Assembly: GCA_028687335.1 (NCBI GenBank)
Contig: JAQUAI010000004.1
Coordinates: 62,001-126,000, forward strand
DNA from: Gallionella sp.
GTDB taxonomy: Bacteria > Pseudomonadota > Gammaproteobacteria > Burkholderiales > Gallionellaceae
DNA length: 64,000 nucleotides
Reading direction: 5' to 3'
Below, piece by piece: positions 29,733 to 39,403 of this stretch. Position 1 is the stretch's first letter; the number at the start of each line of letters is the position of its first letter. The translations under genes were made by a program, and so were the position numbers. The notes under the pieces were generated by a model. That model was given only the letters and a program-made list of their open reading frames with translations, searched no databases and was not told where the DNA came from.

Positions 29733-31193
29733 TTAGTCAATATGGTAATTCGGTGCTTCCTTGGTGATCTGCACATCATGCACGTGCGATTCACGAATAC
29801 CGGAAGAGGTAATTTCAACGAACTCAGCTTTCTCGTGCATGATAGGAATGTCGGCACACCCCAGATAACCCATGCTGGCACGCAAACCACCCATCAATTG
29901 ATGGATCACGGCAAGCACACTGCCCTTGTAAGGCACTCGCCCTTCAACGCCTTCCGGCACCAGCTTGTCCTGATTACCTTCGCCGTCCTGGAAGTAACGG
30001 TCGCTAGAGCCCTGCTGCATTGCACCCAAGCTCCCCATGCCGCGATAGGACTTATAGGAACGACCTTGGAACAGTTCAATCTCACCAGGCGACTCTTCAG
30101 TACCAGCGAACAGTCCGCCCAACATTACCGTATGCGCACCGGAGGCAATCGCTTTGGCGATATCGCCAGAGAATCGCACACCACCATCGGCGATCAGCGG
30201 CACGCCTGTGCCCTGCAACGCTTTGGCAACATTTTGAATGGCCGCGATTTGCGGCACACCCACACCAGCAACGATGCGAGTAGTGCAAATCGAACCGGGG
30301 CCGATACCCACTTTTACGCCATCCGCGCCGTGCTCCACCAACGCCAGTGCCGCAGCACCCGTGGCGATATTTCCGCCGATAACCTCAACGTGCGGAAAAT
30401 TAGTTTTCACCCATTTGACACGATCCAGCACACCCTGCGAATGACCGTGCGCCGTATCGACCACAATCACATCCACACCGGCTTCGGCCAGCAAACCAAC
30501 GCGCTCCTCGGTTCCCTCGCCCACACCAACCGCTGCACCAACACGCAAACGACCTTGGCTATCTTTGGAAGCCAATGGATGTTCGGTGGATTTCAGAATA
30601 TCTTTGACCGTCATCAAACCGCGCAACTCGAAAGCATCATTCACCACCAACACGCGCTCGATGCGGTGCTTGTGCATCAGTTCGCGCGCTTCTTCCAAGC
30701 TGGCGTTTTCTTTGACCGTAATCAACCGCTCGCGCGGGGTCATGATGTTCTGGATAGACTGATCGAGATTGGTTTCGAAGCGCAAATCGCGGTTGGTCAC
30801 AATACCAACCAGCTGCTTACCATGCACAACCGGCAAACCGGAAATTTTGTGTTGTTTGGTCAAACCCAGCACATTGCGCACCGTCATTTCAGGCGTAATA
30901 GTGATTGGGTCCTTTACAACCCCACTTTCAAAACGCTTAACTTTGGCAATTTTGGCCGCTTGCGCGTAGGCCGACATATTCTTGTGCACAATGCCGATAC
31001 CGCCTTCTTGCGCCAAGGCAATTGCCAAACGCGACTCCGTGACGGTATCCATCGCGGCGGACAGCAAGGGGATATTAAGGCTGATGTTTCGTGTCAACTG
31101 AGTGCGCAAACTGACATCACGCGGCAACACATTGGAATAAGCAGGGACGAGCAGAACGTCGTCGAATGTAAGTGCTTTTTGAATAATGCGCAT
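29733..31193 (-). CDS. guaB: IMP dehydrogenase
   Basis: GuaB oxidises IMP to XMP with NAD, the rate-limiting step to guanine nucleotides. The 486-residue TIM-barrel enzyme shows the opening [20 protein letters not shown] pair of CBS domains spans about residues 90-205. The catalytic loop is [17 protein letters not shown] (Cys near 305) and the flap [12 protein letters not shown] strong promoter lies 25-55 bases upstream. The very long plus-strand ORF across the same region (29676-31271) is an antisense shadow. Confidence 0.98.
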   Translation of the reverse strand: MRIIQKALTFDDVLLVPAYSNVLPRDVSLRTQLTRNISLNIPLLSAAMDTVTESRLAIALAQEGGIGIVHKNMSAYAQAAKIAKVKRFESGVVKDPITITPEMTVRNVLGLTKQHKISGLPVVHGKQLVGIVTNRDLRFETNLDQSIQNIMTPRERLITVKENASLEEARELMHKHRIERVLVVNDAFELRGLMTVKDILKSTEHPLASKDSQGRLRVGAAVGVGEGTEERVGLLAEAGVDVIVVDTAHGHSQGVLDRVKWVKTNFPHVEVIGGNIATGAAALALVEHGADGVKVGIGPGSICTTRIVAGVGVPQIAAIQNVAKALQGTGVPLIADGGVRFSGDIAKAIASGAHTVMLGGLFAGTEESPGEIELFQGRSYKSYRGMGSLGAMQQGSSDRYFQDGEGNQDKLVPEGVEGRVPYKGSVLAVIHQLMGGLRASMGYLGCADIPIMHEKAEFVEITSSGIRESHVHDVQITKEAPNYHID

Positions 31194-31217
31194 TTATCGG
31201 CCCTCGGCAAAGCGCGC

Positions 31218-31246
31218 ATTATACGCATCGCGAGCGGGTCGGTAAA
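31218..31246 (-). promoter_or_regulatory. Sigma70-type promoter of guaBA
   Basis: On the minus strand TTTACC (31246-31241) and a perfect TATAAT (31223-31218) are separated by 17 bases, 25 bases before the guaB ATG. A GC-rich stretch between the hexamers resembles discriminator-type, growth-rate-controlled promoters. Confidence 0.65.
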
Positions 31247-31267
31247 TGCGCCCGCCCACAAGATAAA

Positions 31268-31642
<375 letters not shown>

Positions 31643-32525
31643 TTAACTTCTTGCCGCCAAAACGCTGGCGATTTCGTCATGCTTGTTTTTTTGCGCTAGA
31701 TCCAAAGCAGAGGAGCCGTCTCGATACTTCAGCTTCACGTCCGCTCCCTTACTAAGCAACAACATCACCACCGCAAAGTGCCCATTGGCTGCGGCTTTCA
31801 GCAAAGGAGTCCAGCCATCGTCAGCCGCCGCATTGGCATCAGCACCATATTCCAGCAAGAGCGAGCAGGTCGTCAACTGTCCTTTGGTTGCCGCTTGCAA
31901 CAATGGAGTCCAAGCATGATTGCTACACGCATCCACCTCGGCATGTTTATTTAACAGCAACTCCGCCACACGCAAGAAACCGTTGAAAGCTGCCCAATGC
32001 AAAGGTGTGTAGCCGTTCACATCGCGGTGATGAATATTGGCTCCACTGCGCACCAGCAAAATCGCCATTTCCTCGTTGCCGTTAAAGGCCGAAATCATCA
32101 GCGGTGTCCACAAACGCTCGTCGCAGGTATCAACATTAACACCCGCACTGAGAAACAGTGCCACCACACCAGACCGCCCAGACTCCGCCGCCTTGATAAA
32201 GCCCTTGGCATCACAGGTCAGTCCTTGCTGCACAATTTCCTGCCGTAGGGTTTCGGGAATCCCGCTCCATGCATCAGATTGCTCCGGCTGCCCCCCCCAG
32301 ACGGGCATGAACCATACTGAGGTAGATAATGTCGGAAGCAACATCCTTTGGAAATCCGGCGCGATCACCGCGCTTATTCACCATCAGTTCGACAAAAAAC
32401 TGATTCATATCCGGCGTATCCCACAGCGCCATAATCTTGGCGAGAATGCGCGGAAACTGCTTATCCAGCGCGTGCGGATAATTCTGTTCTCGATTGTTGA
32501 GTATGCGTAATAAGCGTTGATCCAT
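31643..32525 (-). pseudogene. Ankyrin-repeat protein gene, frameshifted at a G8 tract
   Basis: Two track ORFs belong to one gene. The first (32525 to 32274) encodes MDQRLLRILNNREQNYPHAL up to MVHARLGG. The second (to 31643) continues with QPEQSDAWSGIPETLRQEI and five to six ankyrin repeats, such as GYTPLHWAAFNGFLRVAELL. The switch of frame falls on eight consecutive G residues (coding strand). Removing one G joins the two parts into a protein of about 290 residues. The second ORF's own start has no support upstream. Ankyrin repeats mediate protein binding. The N-terminal ~80 residues are not recognised. The break may be a true mutation, phase variation or a sequencing error. Confidence 0.75.
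32291..32298. repeat. Homopolymer tract (C8 on plus strand) at the frameshift
   Basis: Eight consecutive C bases on the plus strand (G8 in the gene) coincide exactly with the point where the ankyrin reading frame changes. Such tracts are prone to slippage in replication and in sequencing. Confidence 0.9.
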
Positions 32526-32593
32526 GACCTGTCAGTTTGCGCGGAATTGCTCCCGATGAGATTTACTTCGCCCGATTGTACCGCAGCAGCAGA

Positions 32594-34603
32594 TCAAGGC
32601 AATGTTACAAATCCGCCCCCCTTGTTCAGCATTGCCTTCAAATTGGCCAATTTGCTTTTACCCTCATCCTTGCTCACGGTTTGCACCGCTTCCTTGTGAC
32701 CGCCGGTAAACAACAACTCATCCTCCGGCATTTCTTCCACAAAACGACTGGGTTCACACACCATAAAATCTTTGCCGCGTTTACGCCGGTTGCAATAACT
32801 GATTTGCAAACTGCGCTCGGCACGGGTAATGCCCACATACATCAGACGGCGTTCCTCCTCGATCTGTTTTTCATTACTGTCGCGGAACGGCAAAATATCC
32901 TCTTCCACGCCGATGATAAACACATGCGGAAACTCCAGGCCTTTGGCGGCATGCAAGGTGGAGAGCGTCACCGCATCCTGCTCCTTATCCTTGCCTTCCA
33001 ACATATTAATCAAGGCGATGGTCTGCACCATATCGAGCAGCGACTTTTCATCTTGCTCAGCTTTGCGTTTCAACCAAGCGATGAAGTCCTGCACGTTTTT
33101 CCATTTTGCATCCGCCTGACGTGATTCGTGCGAATCGTATAACCACGTTTCGTAATTGATGGCGCGCAATAATTCATCCAACAACTCGCCGCAGGCATCT
33201 TTCTCGGCACGCTCCTGAATCCGGTTGATAAAGTTGCAAAACAACATCAAGTCTTCATGCTGTCGCGGCGGCAGCTCGTCAACCATTTGCGTTTCAAATG
33301 CGGCCTCAAATAGACTAATTTGTCGTGCCCCAGCATAGCTACCCAACTTCTCCAAGGTCGCATTACCCACGCCACGCTTGGGCGTGGTAATCGCACGAAT
33401 AAAAGCTGGATCGTCATCGGGGTTGGCAATCAGTCGCAAATAGGAGGTGATATCTTTGATCTCGGCGCGGTCAAAAAACGAGGTGCCACCACTCACCGTA
33501 TAAGGCACGCGTTGTGCCCGCAACTGTTCTTCAAACACGCGCGACAAATGGTTGCTGCGATACAAAACGGCATAGTCGGCAAAGCGGGTACCACACTCAA
33601 ATTTATGCGCCATCAACCGCATCACCACACTCTCAGCCTCATGCTCATCATCACGCGCGGCATACACTCGTATCGGATCGCCGATACCATGCTCGCTCCA
33701 CAATTTCTTCTCGAACACCTTGGTATTGTTGTTAATGAGCTGATTGGCTACAGTCAGAATGCGTTGCGAAGAGCGGTAGTTTTGCTCCAGCTTGATAACG
33801 CGCAGATTCGGGTAGTCGTTACGTAAATTGTGCAGATTTTCAACGCTCGCTCCGCGCCAAGCATAGATTGCCTGATCGTCATCGCCCACGGCGGTAAAGG
33901 CAGCGCGACTCCCCGCCAGCAACCGTGTCAGCTGATATTGGCAATCGTTGGTGTCCTGATATTCGTCGATCAACAGGTAGCGCAAACGGCTTTGCCAACG
34001 CACCAACGCTTCGGGATGCTGCTTGAACAACACCACAGGAAGGTGAATTAAATCGTCGAAATCGACAGCTTGGTACGCGCGTAGCGTTTCCTGATAACGG
34101 GCATAGATGCGCGCTTGCACCTGAGTCTCAGCCGCACCGCCTGCCTCAGCCGCCTGTTCGGGCGAAATAAATGCCGACTTCCAGTTTGACATCTGCGTTT
34201 GCAAGTCGCGTATCTCCTGCTTGTCGCCGGAGTTGGTCAGCTCACTCAATATCTTCCATGTATCACTGCTATCAAAAATGGAAAACTGCGGCTTATAACC
34301 GAGCAGCTTCGCCTCGGCGCGCAGAATGTGCATCCCAAGCGAGTGAAAAGTGCTAACCACCAAGCCCTTGCTGTTTTTGCCTTGCAATAACTTACCGACC
34401 CGCTCGCGCATCTCGTTCGCCGCTTTATTGGTGAACGTAATGGCGGCAATGTTTTTCGGCTCGTAGCCACACTCCTCAACCAGATACGCAATCTTATGCG
34501 TAATGACACGCGTCTTGCCGCTCCCCGCCCCAGCCAACACCAACAGTGGGCCGTCCAAATAACTTGCAGCTTCGCGCTGCGCGGCATTGAGCTTGCTTAA
34601 CAT
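32594..34603 (-). CDS. rep: ATP-dependent DNA helicase Rep (UvrD/Rep family)
   Basis: Rep is a 3'-5' superfamily 1 helicase that clears proteins ahead of replication forks. The start at 34603 (MLSKLNAAQREAASYLDGPL) gives 669 residues. Motif I is VLAGAGSGKTRVITHK, motif II is LIDEYQDTNDCQ, and later motifs include AVGDDDQAIYAWRGA and VTLSTLHAAKGLEFPHVFI. The segment SIFDSSDTWKILSEL and the length favour Rep over UvrD. It is transcribed towards the ankyrin gene with a 68-base gap and away from the MCE transporter genes. Confidence 0.93.
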   Translation of the reverse strand: MLSKLNAAQREAASYLDGPLLVLAGAGSGKTRVITHKIAYLVEECGYEPKNIAAITFTNKAANEMRERVGKLLQGKNSKGLVVSTFHSLGMHILRAEAKLLGYKPQFSIFDSSDTWKILSELTNSGDKQEIRDLQTQMSNWKSAFISPEQAAEAGGAAETQVQARIYARYQETLRAYQAVDFDDLIHLPVVLFKQHPEALVRWQSRLRYLLIDEYQDTNDCQYQLTRLLAGSRAAFTAVGDDDQAIYAWRGASVENLHNLRNDYPNLRVIKLEQNYRSSQRILTVANQLINNNTKVFEKKLWSEHGIGDPIRVYAARDDEHEAESVVMRLMAHKFECGTRFADYAVLYRSNHLSRVFEEQLRAQRVPYTVSGGTSFFDRAEIKDITSYLRLIANPDDDPAFIRAITTPKRGVGNATLEKLGSYAGARQISLFEAAFETQMVDELPPRQHEDLMLFCNFINRIQERAEKDACGELLDELLRAINYETWLYDSHESRQADAKWKNVQDFIAWLKRKAEQDEKSLLDMVQTIALINMLEGKDKEQDAVTLSTLHAAKGLEFPHVFIIGVEEDILPFRDSNEKQIEEERRLMYVGITRAERSLQISYCNRRKRGKDFMVCEPSRFVEEMPEDELLFTGGHKEAVQTVSKDEGKSKLANLKAMLNKGGGFVTLP

Positions 34604-34743
34604 GAGGTAAACGACCGGAATCAAAAACGGCGCGCATCATACCAAATCGCACGGCCATCTCTGGCGCACCCGACTCAGGGGGTTGTGAGCGAGAGGTAAT
34701 TAGGCTACCTTTCGGAAAAACACATAAAGCTTGGGGAGATTCA

Positions 34744-35862
34744 ATGGCAGACGCGGCGTTTCGCGTTGAAGATCAGACTGATGGCAGCAAGCGCGTGATT
34801 CTCACCGGCGCTTGGTCGTTGCGCGGCGTGCAGAACAATTTCTCCGATCTGCGCGAGCATCTGTCAGGCTTTTTCAGCAACCCTTTCACTCACTGGGATC
34901 TCAGTGCCGTCGAACAACTCGACAGTGCTGCCGCTGTCATGCTGTGGAGCGGCTGGGGCAAACATGTAGATCAGCGCATGACCTTGCGTCCGGAACATAC
35001 CGCACTGTTCAACACCATCGCCGCACTCCCCCCCGCCCACTCGCTGGCGGCCGGTCGCGGCAATCTAATGACACCGCTGCGCACCTTGTGGGATGGCTAT
35101 CTCGACTTTTTTAGCCATCTGGTCGATTTCGTCAATCTAGTTGGCGGACTATTGCTCGAACTACTCTACATCCTGCGCAATCCACGCAACATTCCGCTCA
35201 AGGAAATTTCGGCCAACGTCTACAAGGGGGGCGTACAGGCTTTGCCGGTGACTGCGTTGGTCAGCTTCATGATTGGTGTTGCGATGAGCTATCTGATGGC
35301 GATCCAGTTGCGCAAATTCGGCGCGGATATCTTCATCGTCAACATCATCGGTCTCGCCGGCATCCGCGAACTGGGCCCGATTTTAATGGCCATCATCGTT
35401 GCCGGACGCTCCGGCTCGGCGATGACCGCACAGATCGGCGTGATGCGCGTCACCGAAGAAATCGATGCGCTCGCTACCATGGGCATTTCGCGCACACTCA
35501 GACTTATCCTGCCAAAAGTAATGGGGCTAACGCTAGTCGCCCCGCTGCTTGCCTTCTGGACTTCGGCCTGGGCTATTCTGGGCGGAATGCTGGCAGCGCA
35601 ACTGCAACTCGGCATCAGCATGGAATTTTTCCTCGACTACCTGCCGCGCGTGGTCACACCGGTCACCATGCTGCTGGCTATCTTCAAGGGATTAACCTTC
35701 GGCTTGCTAGTCACACTCATCGCCTGCCACTTCGGCATGCGCGTCAAACCTAATACCGAAAGTCTTTCCGCCAGCACAACATCCTCTGTCGTAAGTGCGA
35801 TCACCACCGTAATTCTGGTCGACGCAGTCTTTGCCATCATCACTCGGAACATCGGCCTATGA
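34744..35862 (+). CDS. MlaE-family ABC permease with N-terminal STAS domain
   Basis: This is the membrane subunit of an MCE-type phospholipid/hydrophobic-compound transporter in the inner membrane. The 372-residue protein has an N-terminal cytoplasmic STAS-like domain (about 1-95, with WDLSAVEQLDSAAAVML), equivalent to a separate MlaB. The MlaE permease follows, with five or so membrane helices and the family motif IRELGPILMAIIVAGRSGSA. GGGGAG precedes the ATG. Its stop overlaps the ATPase start as ATGA. The four genes here form a compact MCE operon unlike canonical mlaFEDCB because they end with a PqiC-like lipoprotein. Confidence 0.92.
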   Translation: MADAAFRVEDQTDGSKRVILTGAWSLRGVQNNFSDLREHLSGFFSNPFTHWDLSAVEQLDSAAAVMLWSGWGKHVDQRMTLRPEHTALFNTIAALPPAHSLAAGRGNLMTPLRTLWDGYLDFFSHLVDFVNLVGGLLLELLYILRNPRNIPLKEISANVYKGGVQALPVTALVSFMIGVAMSYLMAIQLRKFGADIFIVNIIGLAGIRELGPILMAIIVAGRSGSAMTAQIGVMRVTEEIDALATMGISRTLRLILPKVMGLTLVAPLLAFWTSAWAILGGMLAAQLQLGISMEFFLDYLPRVVTPVTMLLAIFKGLTFGLLVTLIACHFGMRVKPNTESLSASTTSSVVSAITTVILVDAVFAIITRNIGL

Positions 35863-36650
35863 GCGAGCACAGCATTGCCTGCGAGGTTACCGGCGTTTGG
35901 ACGCAATACGGCACGACCGTCATCCACCGCGACTTAAATCTGAAGGTCTATACGGGTGAAGTCATGGCACTGGTGGGCGGCTCCGGCAGCGGCAAAACCA
36001 CCCTGCTGCGCCACATCATCGGACTGACCACGCCGTCGCGCGGCGAGATTCGTTTGTTCGGCGTGAACCTAGCGCAACTCGACCGAGATGGTGCGCGCCA
36101 AGCACGCAATCGTTTCGGCATGTTATTCCAGCAAGGCGCATTATTTTCGGCACTCACCGTGTATGAAAACATCGCCTTCCCGCTACGCGAACTACGCCAG
36201 TTCGACGAAGATGCAATTCATTTACTGGTGATGCACAAACTGGCATTGGTCGAACTCGAACCCAAACACGCTTGGCTGCTACCCTCGCAACTGTCCGGCG
36301 GCATGATCAAGCGCGTCGCACTAGCGCGTGCGCTGGCACTGGAACCAGAGCTGCTGGTGCTGGACGAACCCACCGCAGGACTCGACCCCGACCGCAGTGA
36401 AAAATTTGTCCAGCTCATCAAAAATCTGCGCAAACAACTGGGACTGACTGTTATTTTCGTCACCCATGATCTCGACACACTGGTCGGCATGACCGACCGT
36501 GTTGCCGTACTGGCCGACCAGCACATCATCGCCTCATGCAGTCTGCCGGAACTCGCCAACATCAACCACCCCTTCGCTCAAAACTTTTTTCAAGGCGTCA
36601 GTGAACGTCTGGAACGGACCAATAAATGGAAAATCGCCCCTACACCCTAA
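35859..36650 (+). CDS. MlaF-like ABC transporter ATPase
   Basis: This 263-residue ATPase energises the MCE transporter with the preceding permease. Walker A is GGSGSGKTTLLRHIIG, the signature is LSGGMIKRVALARALALEP, Walker B is LLVLDEPTAGLDPD, and the switch His is in VIFVTHDLDTL. It overlaps the permease stop (ATGA), and the next gene begins 25 bases before its own stop, so translation is tightly coupled. Confidence 0.95.
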   Translation: MSEHSIACEVTGVWTQYGTTVIHRDLNLKVYTGEVMALVGGSGSGKTTLLRHIIGLTTPSRGEIRLFGVNLAQLDRDGARQARNRFGMLFQQGALFSALTVYENIAFPLRELRQFDEDAIHLLVMHKLALVELEPKHAWLLPSQLSGGMIKRVALARALALEPELLVLDEPTAGLDPDRSEKFVQLIKNLRKQLGLTVIFVTHDLDTLVGMTDRVAVLADQHIIASCSLPELANINHPFAQNFFQGVSERLERTNKWKIAPTP

Positions 36651-37456
36651 TCGCCGGAATATTCGCCCTATTACTCGGAATCGGCCTTATTGCTTCGTTC
36701 TGGTGGCTAGGCAATTCTCACACGCCGCAAACCCATTACCACATGATTTCGAATAGTCCGGTTTCCGGGCTTAACGAACAGGCGGCCGTGCGCTTTCGTG
36801 GCGTAGATGTCGGGCACGTCGAGAAAATCACACTGGATCCAAGCAACCCGATGGCAATCGCCGTGGAAATTTCCGTCGACCATCGCCTCGTGCTGACCCG
36901 AGGCACCTTTGGACACCTTGCTGGGCAAGGACTAACAGGCCTTTCCTACGTTGAGCTGGACGACAGCGGCACAGACAAAACTCCGCTAGGCGAACAAGTC
37001 ATTGTGCTAAACGACTCCGAGATGAATGCCATGCTTAACTCGGGAAAGAAAATGGTCGCACAAGTGGCGGACATCGCCGTCAATGCCGACAAGCTACTCA
37101 AAAGCTTGAACATGGTGCTGGATGAAAAAGGCCGCGAGCGCGTCAGCCGTCTGCTGGAAAACCTAGACAACGCTAGCACCGAACTACAACCCTTACTAAA
37201 ATCATCCACCGCCACCATGGATGCCGCACGCCCCAGCTTCGCCAAACTCAACACCACGCTGGATGAAATCAACAAAGTTGGTGTCACAGTCAACGAAGAA
37301 ACACTGCCGCGTCTGCATCAACTCACCCACCAACTCAACCAAGATGCGGTCAGCCTTAATCGCCTGATCAACACCCTAGACGAACATCCAGAAAGCGTCA
37401 TTTTCGGCAAACCCGCGAGCAAACCCGGCCCCGCCGAGGCAGGCCATAAACCATGA
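36626..37456 (+). CDS. MCE-domain (MlaD-like) substrate-binding protein
   Basis: MlaD-like proteins form a hexameric lipid-binding ring in the periplasm anchored to the inner membrane. The 276-residue protein has an N-terminal membrane helix (about 8-27, IAGIFALLLGIGLIASFWWL). The MCE domain spans about 38-118 (GLNEQAAVRFRGVDVGHVEK). A long helical C-terminal region with weak coiled-coil character follows. It overlaps the ATPase gene by 25 bases and the lipoprotein gene by four. It is longer than E. coli MlaD because of the C-terminal helices. Confidence 0.93.
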   Translation: MENRPYTLIAGIFALLLGIGLIASFWWLGNSHTPQTHYHMISNSPVSGLNEQAAVRFRGVDVGHVEKITLDPSNPMAIAVEISVDHRLVLTRGTFGHLAGQGLTGLSYVELDDSGTDKTPLGEQVIVLNDSEMNAMLNSGKKMVAQVADIAVNADKLLKSLNMVLDEKGRERVSRLLENLDNASTELQPLLKSSTATMDAARPSFAKLNTTLDEINKVGVTVNEETLPRLHQLTHQLNQDAVSLNRLINTLDEHPESVIFGKPASKPGPAEAGHKP

Positions 37457-38100
37457 ACTCATTGTCACACAATGGCGATACGAACAGCACAATGCGCCAC
37501 CGCACAGGTATAGGGATAGCCAGCGCGTTGATACTGGGGCTCGCTGCCTGCGCGCCCACCCCACGTGACATTCAGCTATTCGCCGCGCCACCTGCCGTGC
37601 CCGCAAAAGTGCTAACAGCCCCTATTTTGCTGGCACCGATTGATGCCGCGCCGACCTATTTGAGCAAAGACATCAGCTACCGCTTGCACTACGAAACTGA
37701 CCGCACGCAATCCTATTCCGATAGCCGCTGGACTGAGCCGCCTATCGCGCAACTTGCCCGCAGCTTGCATGCCACCAGTAATAATTTGCTCGCGCTGAAC
37801 GAGCAGCGCCAAACCGCTCACTGCGCGCTTAATATCGAACTACTAGGCTACGACCATGTATTCAGCAGCGCACAGCAAAGCCACGGTGAAATTCACCTGC
37901 GCTACGCACTGACACATCTGCGCAGCCACCGCAAACTCAAACACGGTGAACTGCGTGTTGAAATCCCCGCCGTCTCTGCCGATGCACGCGGCGGTGCAAC
38001 CGCGCTGCAACACGCCAATCAAGATGCCACCGCGCAACTCTTAGACTGGTTACACGCCAGCCTCAACGAAGCCGAATCCAGCAAGCTCTGCGCACGCTAA
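37453..38100 (+). CDS. ABC-type transport auxiliary lipoprotein (PqiC-like)
   Basis: This is predicted to be an outer-membrane lipoprotein that works with the MCE transporter, as PqiC works with PqiB. The lipobox LGLAAC at about residues 29-34 of the 215-residue ORF directs lipidation. The ABC_trans_aux domain begins at RDIQLFAAPP and includes LHYETDRTQSYSDSRW. The first ATG (37453) overlaps the MCE stop. A second ATG at 37492 would give a more typical signal peptide (MRHRTGIGIASALIL). Either start keeps the lipobox. Confidence 0.85.
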   Translation: MNSLSHNGDTNSTMRHRTGIGIASALILGLAACAPTPRDIQLFAAPPAVPAKVLTAPILLAPIDAAPTYLSKDISYRLHYETDRTQSYSDSRWTEPPIAQLARSLHATSNNLLALNEQRQTAHCALNIELLGYDHVFSSAQQSHGEIHLRYALTHLRSHRKLKHGELRVEIPAVSADARGGATALQHANQDATAQLLDWLHASLNEAESSKLCAR

Positions 38101-38176
38101 ACATCTGCCGTTTGTTGCCGATATAACTAGCAAGGGCGCTACATTCAGCGTCCCCCGCAACCAGCAGGAGGGCATC

Positions 38177-38380
38177 ATGGCAACCATCACAATGAACATG
38201 GGCAGTTACGAAATCGAACGCGATGCAGCGCCCGAGTACGGTGAAGAAGTTTTGTGCGCGGGATGGGTACCAACCTTGGCGCTACGTGAGCGCGAAGCCG
38301 AACCTATCGGCATGCCACACCCGATGGCAGACATTGATGTCGATACGTTTCTGCGCACGATGTATGCACAGCAACGCTAA
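38177..38380 (+). CDS. Small hypothetical protein (67 aa)
   Basis: I do not recognise a family. The ORF has AGGAGG at ideal spacing before the ATG. It encodes an acidic soluble protein (MATITMNMGSYEIERDAAPE) with no signal peptide or membrane span and a single cysteine. It lies 76 bases after the MCE operon and may be read from it. The strong ribosome site and composition suggest a real gene. Confidence 0.6.
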   Translation: MATITMNMGSYEIERDAAPEYGEEVLCAGWVPTLALREREAEPIGMPHPMADIDVDTFLRTMYAQQR

Positions 38381-38532
38381 CTCAGAAACAGCACCAGACT
38401 GCGTGGTGATGGCGATGTGCTTTGCGAATAGATTCGCACATCCTGCAACAAGCCAGTCATTTCAAAATGGCGCGAAGATGCCATAAAGAACCGCCAATAC
38501 TCGCGGCGATCTCGTTCAAACTCAACTCTGTT
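38377..38532 (-). pseudogene. Possible gene fragment of unknown family
   Basis: A minus-strand open stretch of 51 codons without a proper start reads EFERDRREYWRFF, then HFEMTGLLQDVRIYSQ, and stops inside the 3' end of the small gene. Composition is protein-like and aromatic-rich, but I cannot name a family. An in-frame stop lies just upstream. It could be the tail of a lost gene or chance. Otherwise the 170-base spacer to the radical SAM gene shows nothing. Confidence 0.3.
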
Positions 38533-38551
38533 TTAGCAGCGAATATCTCAG

Positions 38552-39403
38552 TTAGGAAATGTTGACTTGCAACCCAAGCGTGCGTAGCCGTTCGGCAAAT
38601 GCATCCATCGCACGCGCATCAAGATTGCCGAGTCGAGCCGCTTCGGCTTGCATCGAGGGGCGTGCCAAGCCGTAGAGCAATACGCCCTGCGGCCTATGCC
38701 CAGCGTTGATTACACTCTCGACGAACGCCACATACTCGTCTTCCGCACTTTGCCCCGGTACCACACCATCAAGGGTAAACCAGCAGGTCTGTAGCCAAGT
38801 TGGGCACAACGAGATAGCGGTAATCAGGTTGTCACGCACGGCTGCCGTGGTTACTTGCGTGTCGTTTATTTGCGCCCTGCCCGCCGCGTCCGCTCGATCC
38901 AGTTTGAACCAGATTTCGCCATTGATCTTTGCCAACTGCCGCAGCCCGTCCTGAACTTGCGCGCGATGCATCAAGCTGCCGTTGCTAATGAGCACGGTCT
39001 TAACTCCAGCCGGAACAGACAGTTCGTTGCGCAACTTAGCGATGAGTTCGATCACGCCAGCAAATTGCCCACTGCTGGTTGGCTCGCCATTACCGGATAA
39101 CGCAATATCGTTAAGACGACGCGCACCTTCCGGCACTCGGGTCTGCATAAAATCTCCCTGCAACAACTGGTGCAAAAATCCGCGCAGCTCCTGCTCCAGT
39201 GTATTGAGATCGATCTGCGGTGCGCTACCGTTCACCAGCCCGGGGACTTGGCAATAGACGCAACGCCAGTTGCAAGCGTTATTGGTATTGAGATTGATGC
39301 CGACGGAGACTCCGCCGGCTCGGCGTGAAACTACAGGATAAACGTATTGCAAAGACGCACTGTCGCGTCCGTGATCGGAGGTGCTAAGCAACTTTCCGCT
39401 CAA
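38552..39403 (-). CDS. Radical SAM protein of unknown substrate
   Basis: This 283-residue enzyme would cleave S-adenosylmethionine with a 4Fe-4S cluster bound by NACNWRCVYCQV (CxxxCxxC, about residues 42-51). The N-terminal YVYPVVSRRAGGVSVGINLN and the segment IALSGNGEPTSSGQF are typical of a COG0731-like subgroup. The start is a TTG that overlaps the nlpD stop (TTGA). It is the last gene in the surE-pcm-nlpD run, in the place where rpoS is usually found. The substrate is unknown. Confidence 0.8.
   Translation of the reverse strand: MSGKLLSTSDHGRDSASLQYVYPVVSRRAGGVSVGINLNTNNACNWRCVYCQVPGLVNGSAPQIDLNTLEQELRGFLHQLLQGDFMQTRVPEGARRLNDIALSGNGEPTSSGQFAGVIELIAKLRNELSVPAGVKTVLISNGSLMHRAQVQDGLRQLAKINGEIWFKLDRADAAGRAQINDTQVTTAAVRDNLITAISLCPTWLQTCWFTLDGVVPGQSAEDEYVAFVESVINAGHRPQGVLLYGLARPSMQAEAARLGNLDARAMDAFAERLRTLGLQVNIS

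Noticed and set aside
32529-33124. Plus-strand ORF near the rep 3' end
   Set aside because: Antisense to rep and its short 3' spacer; no domain and no support for a separate gene.
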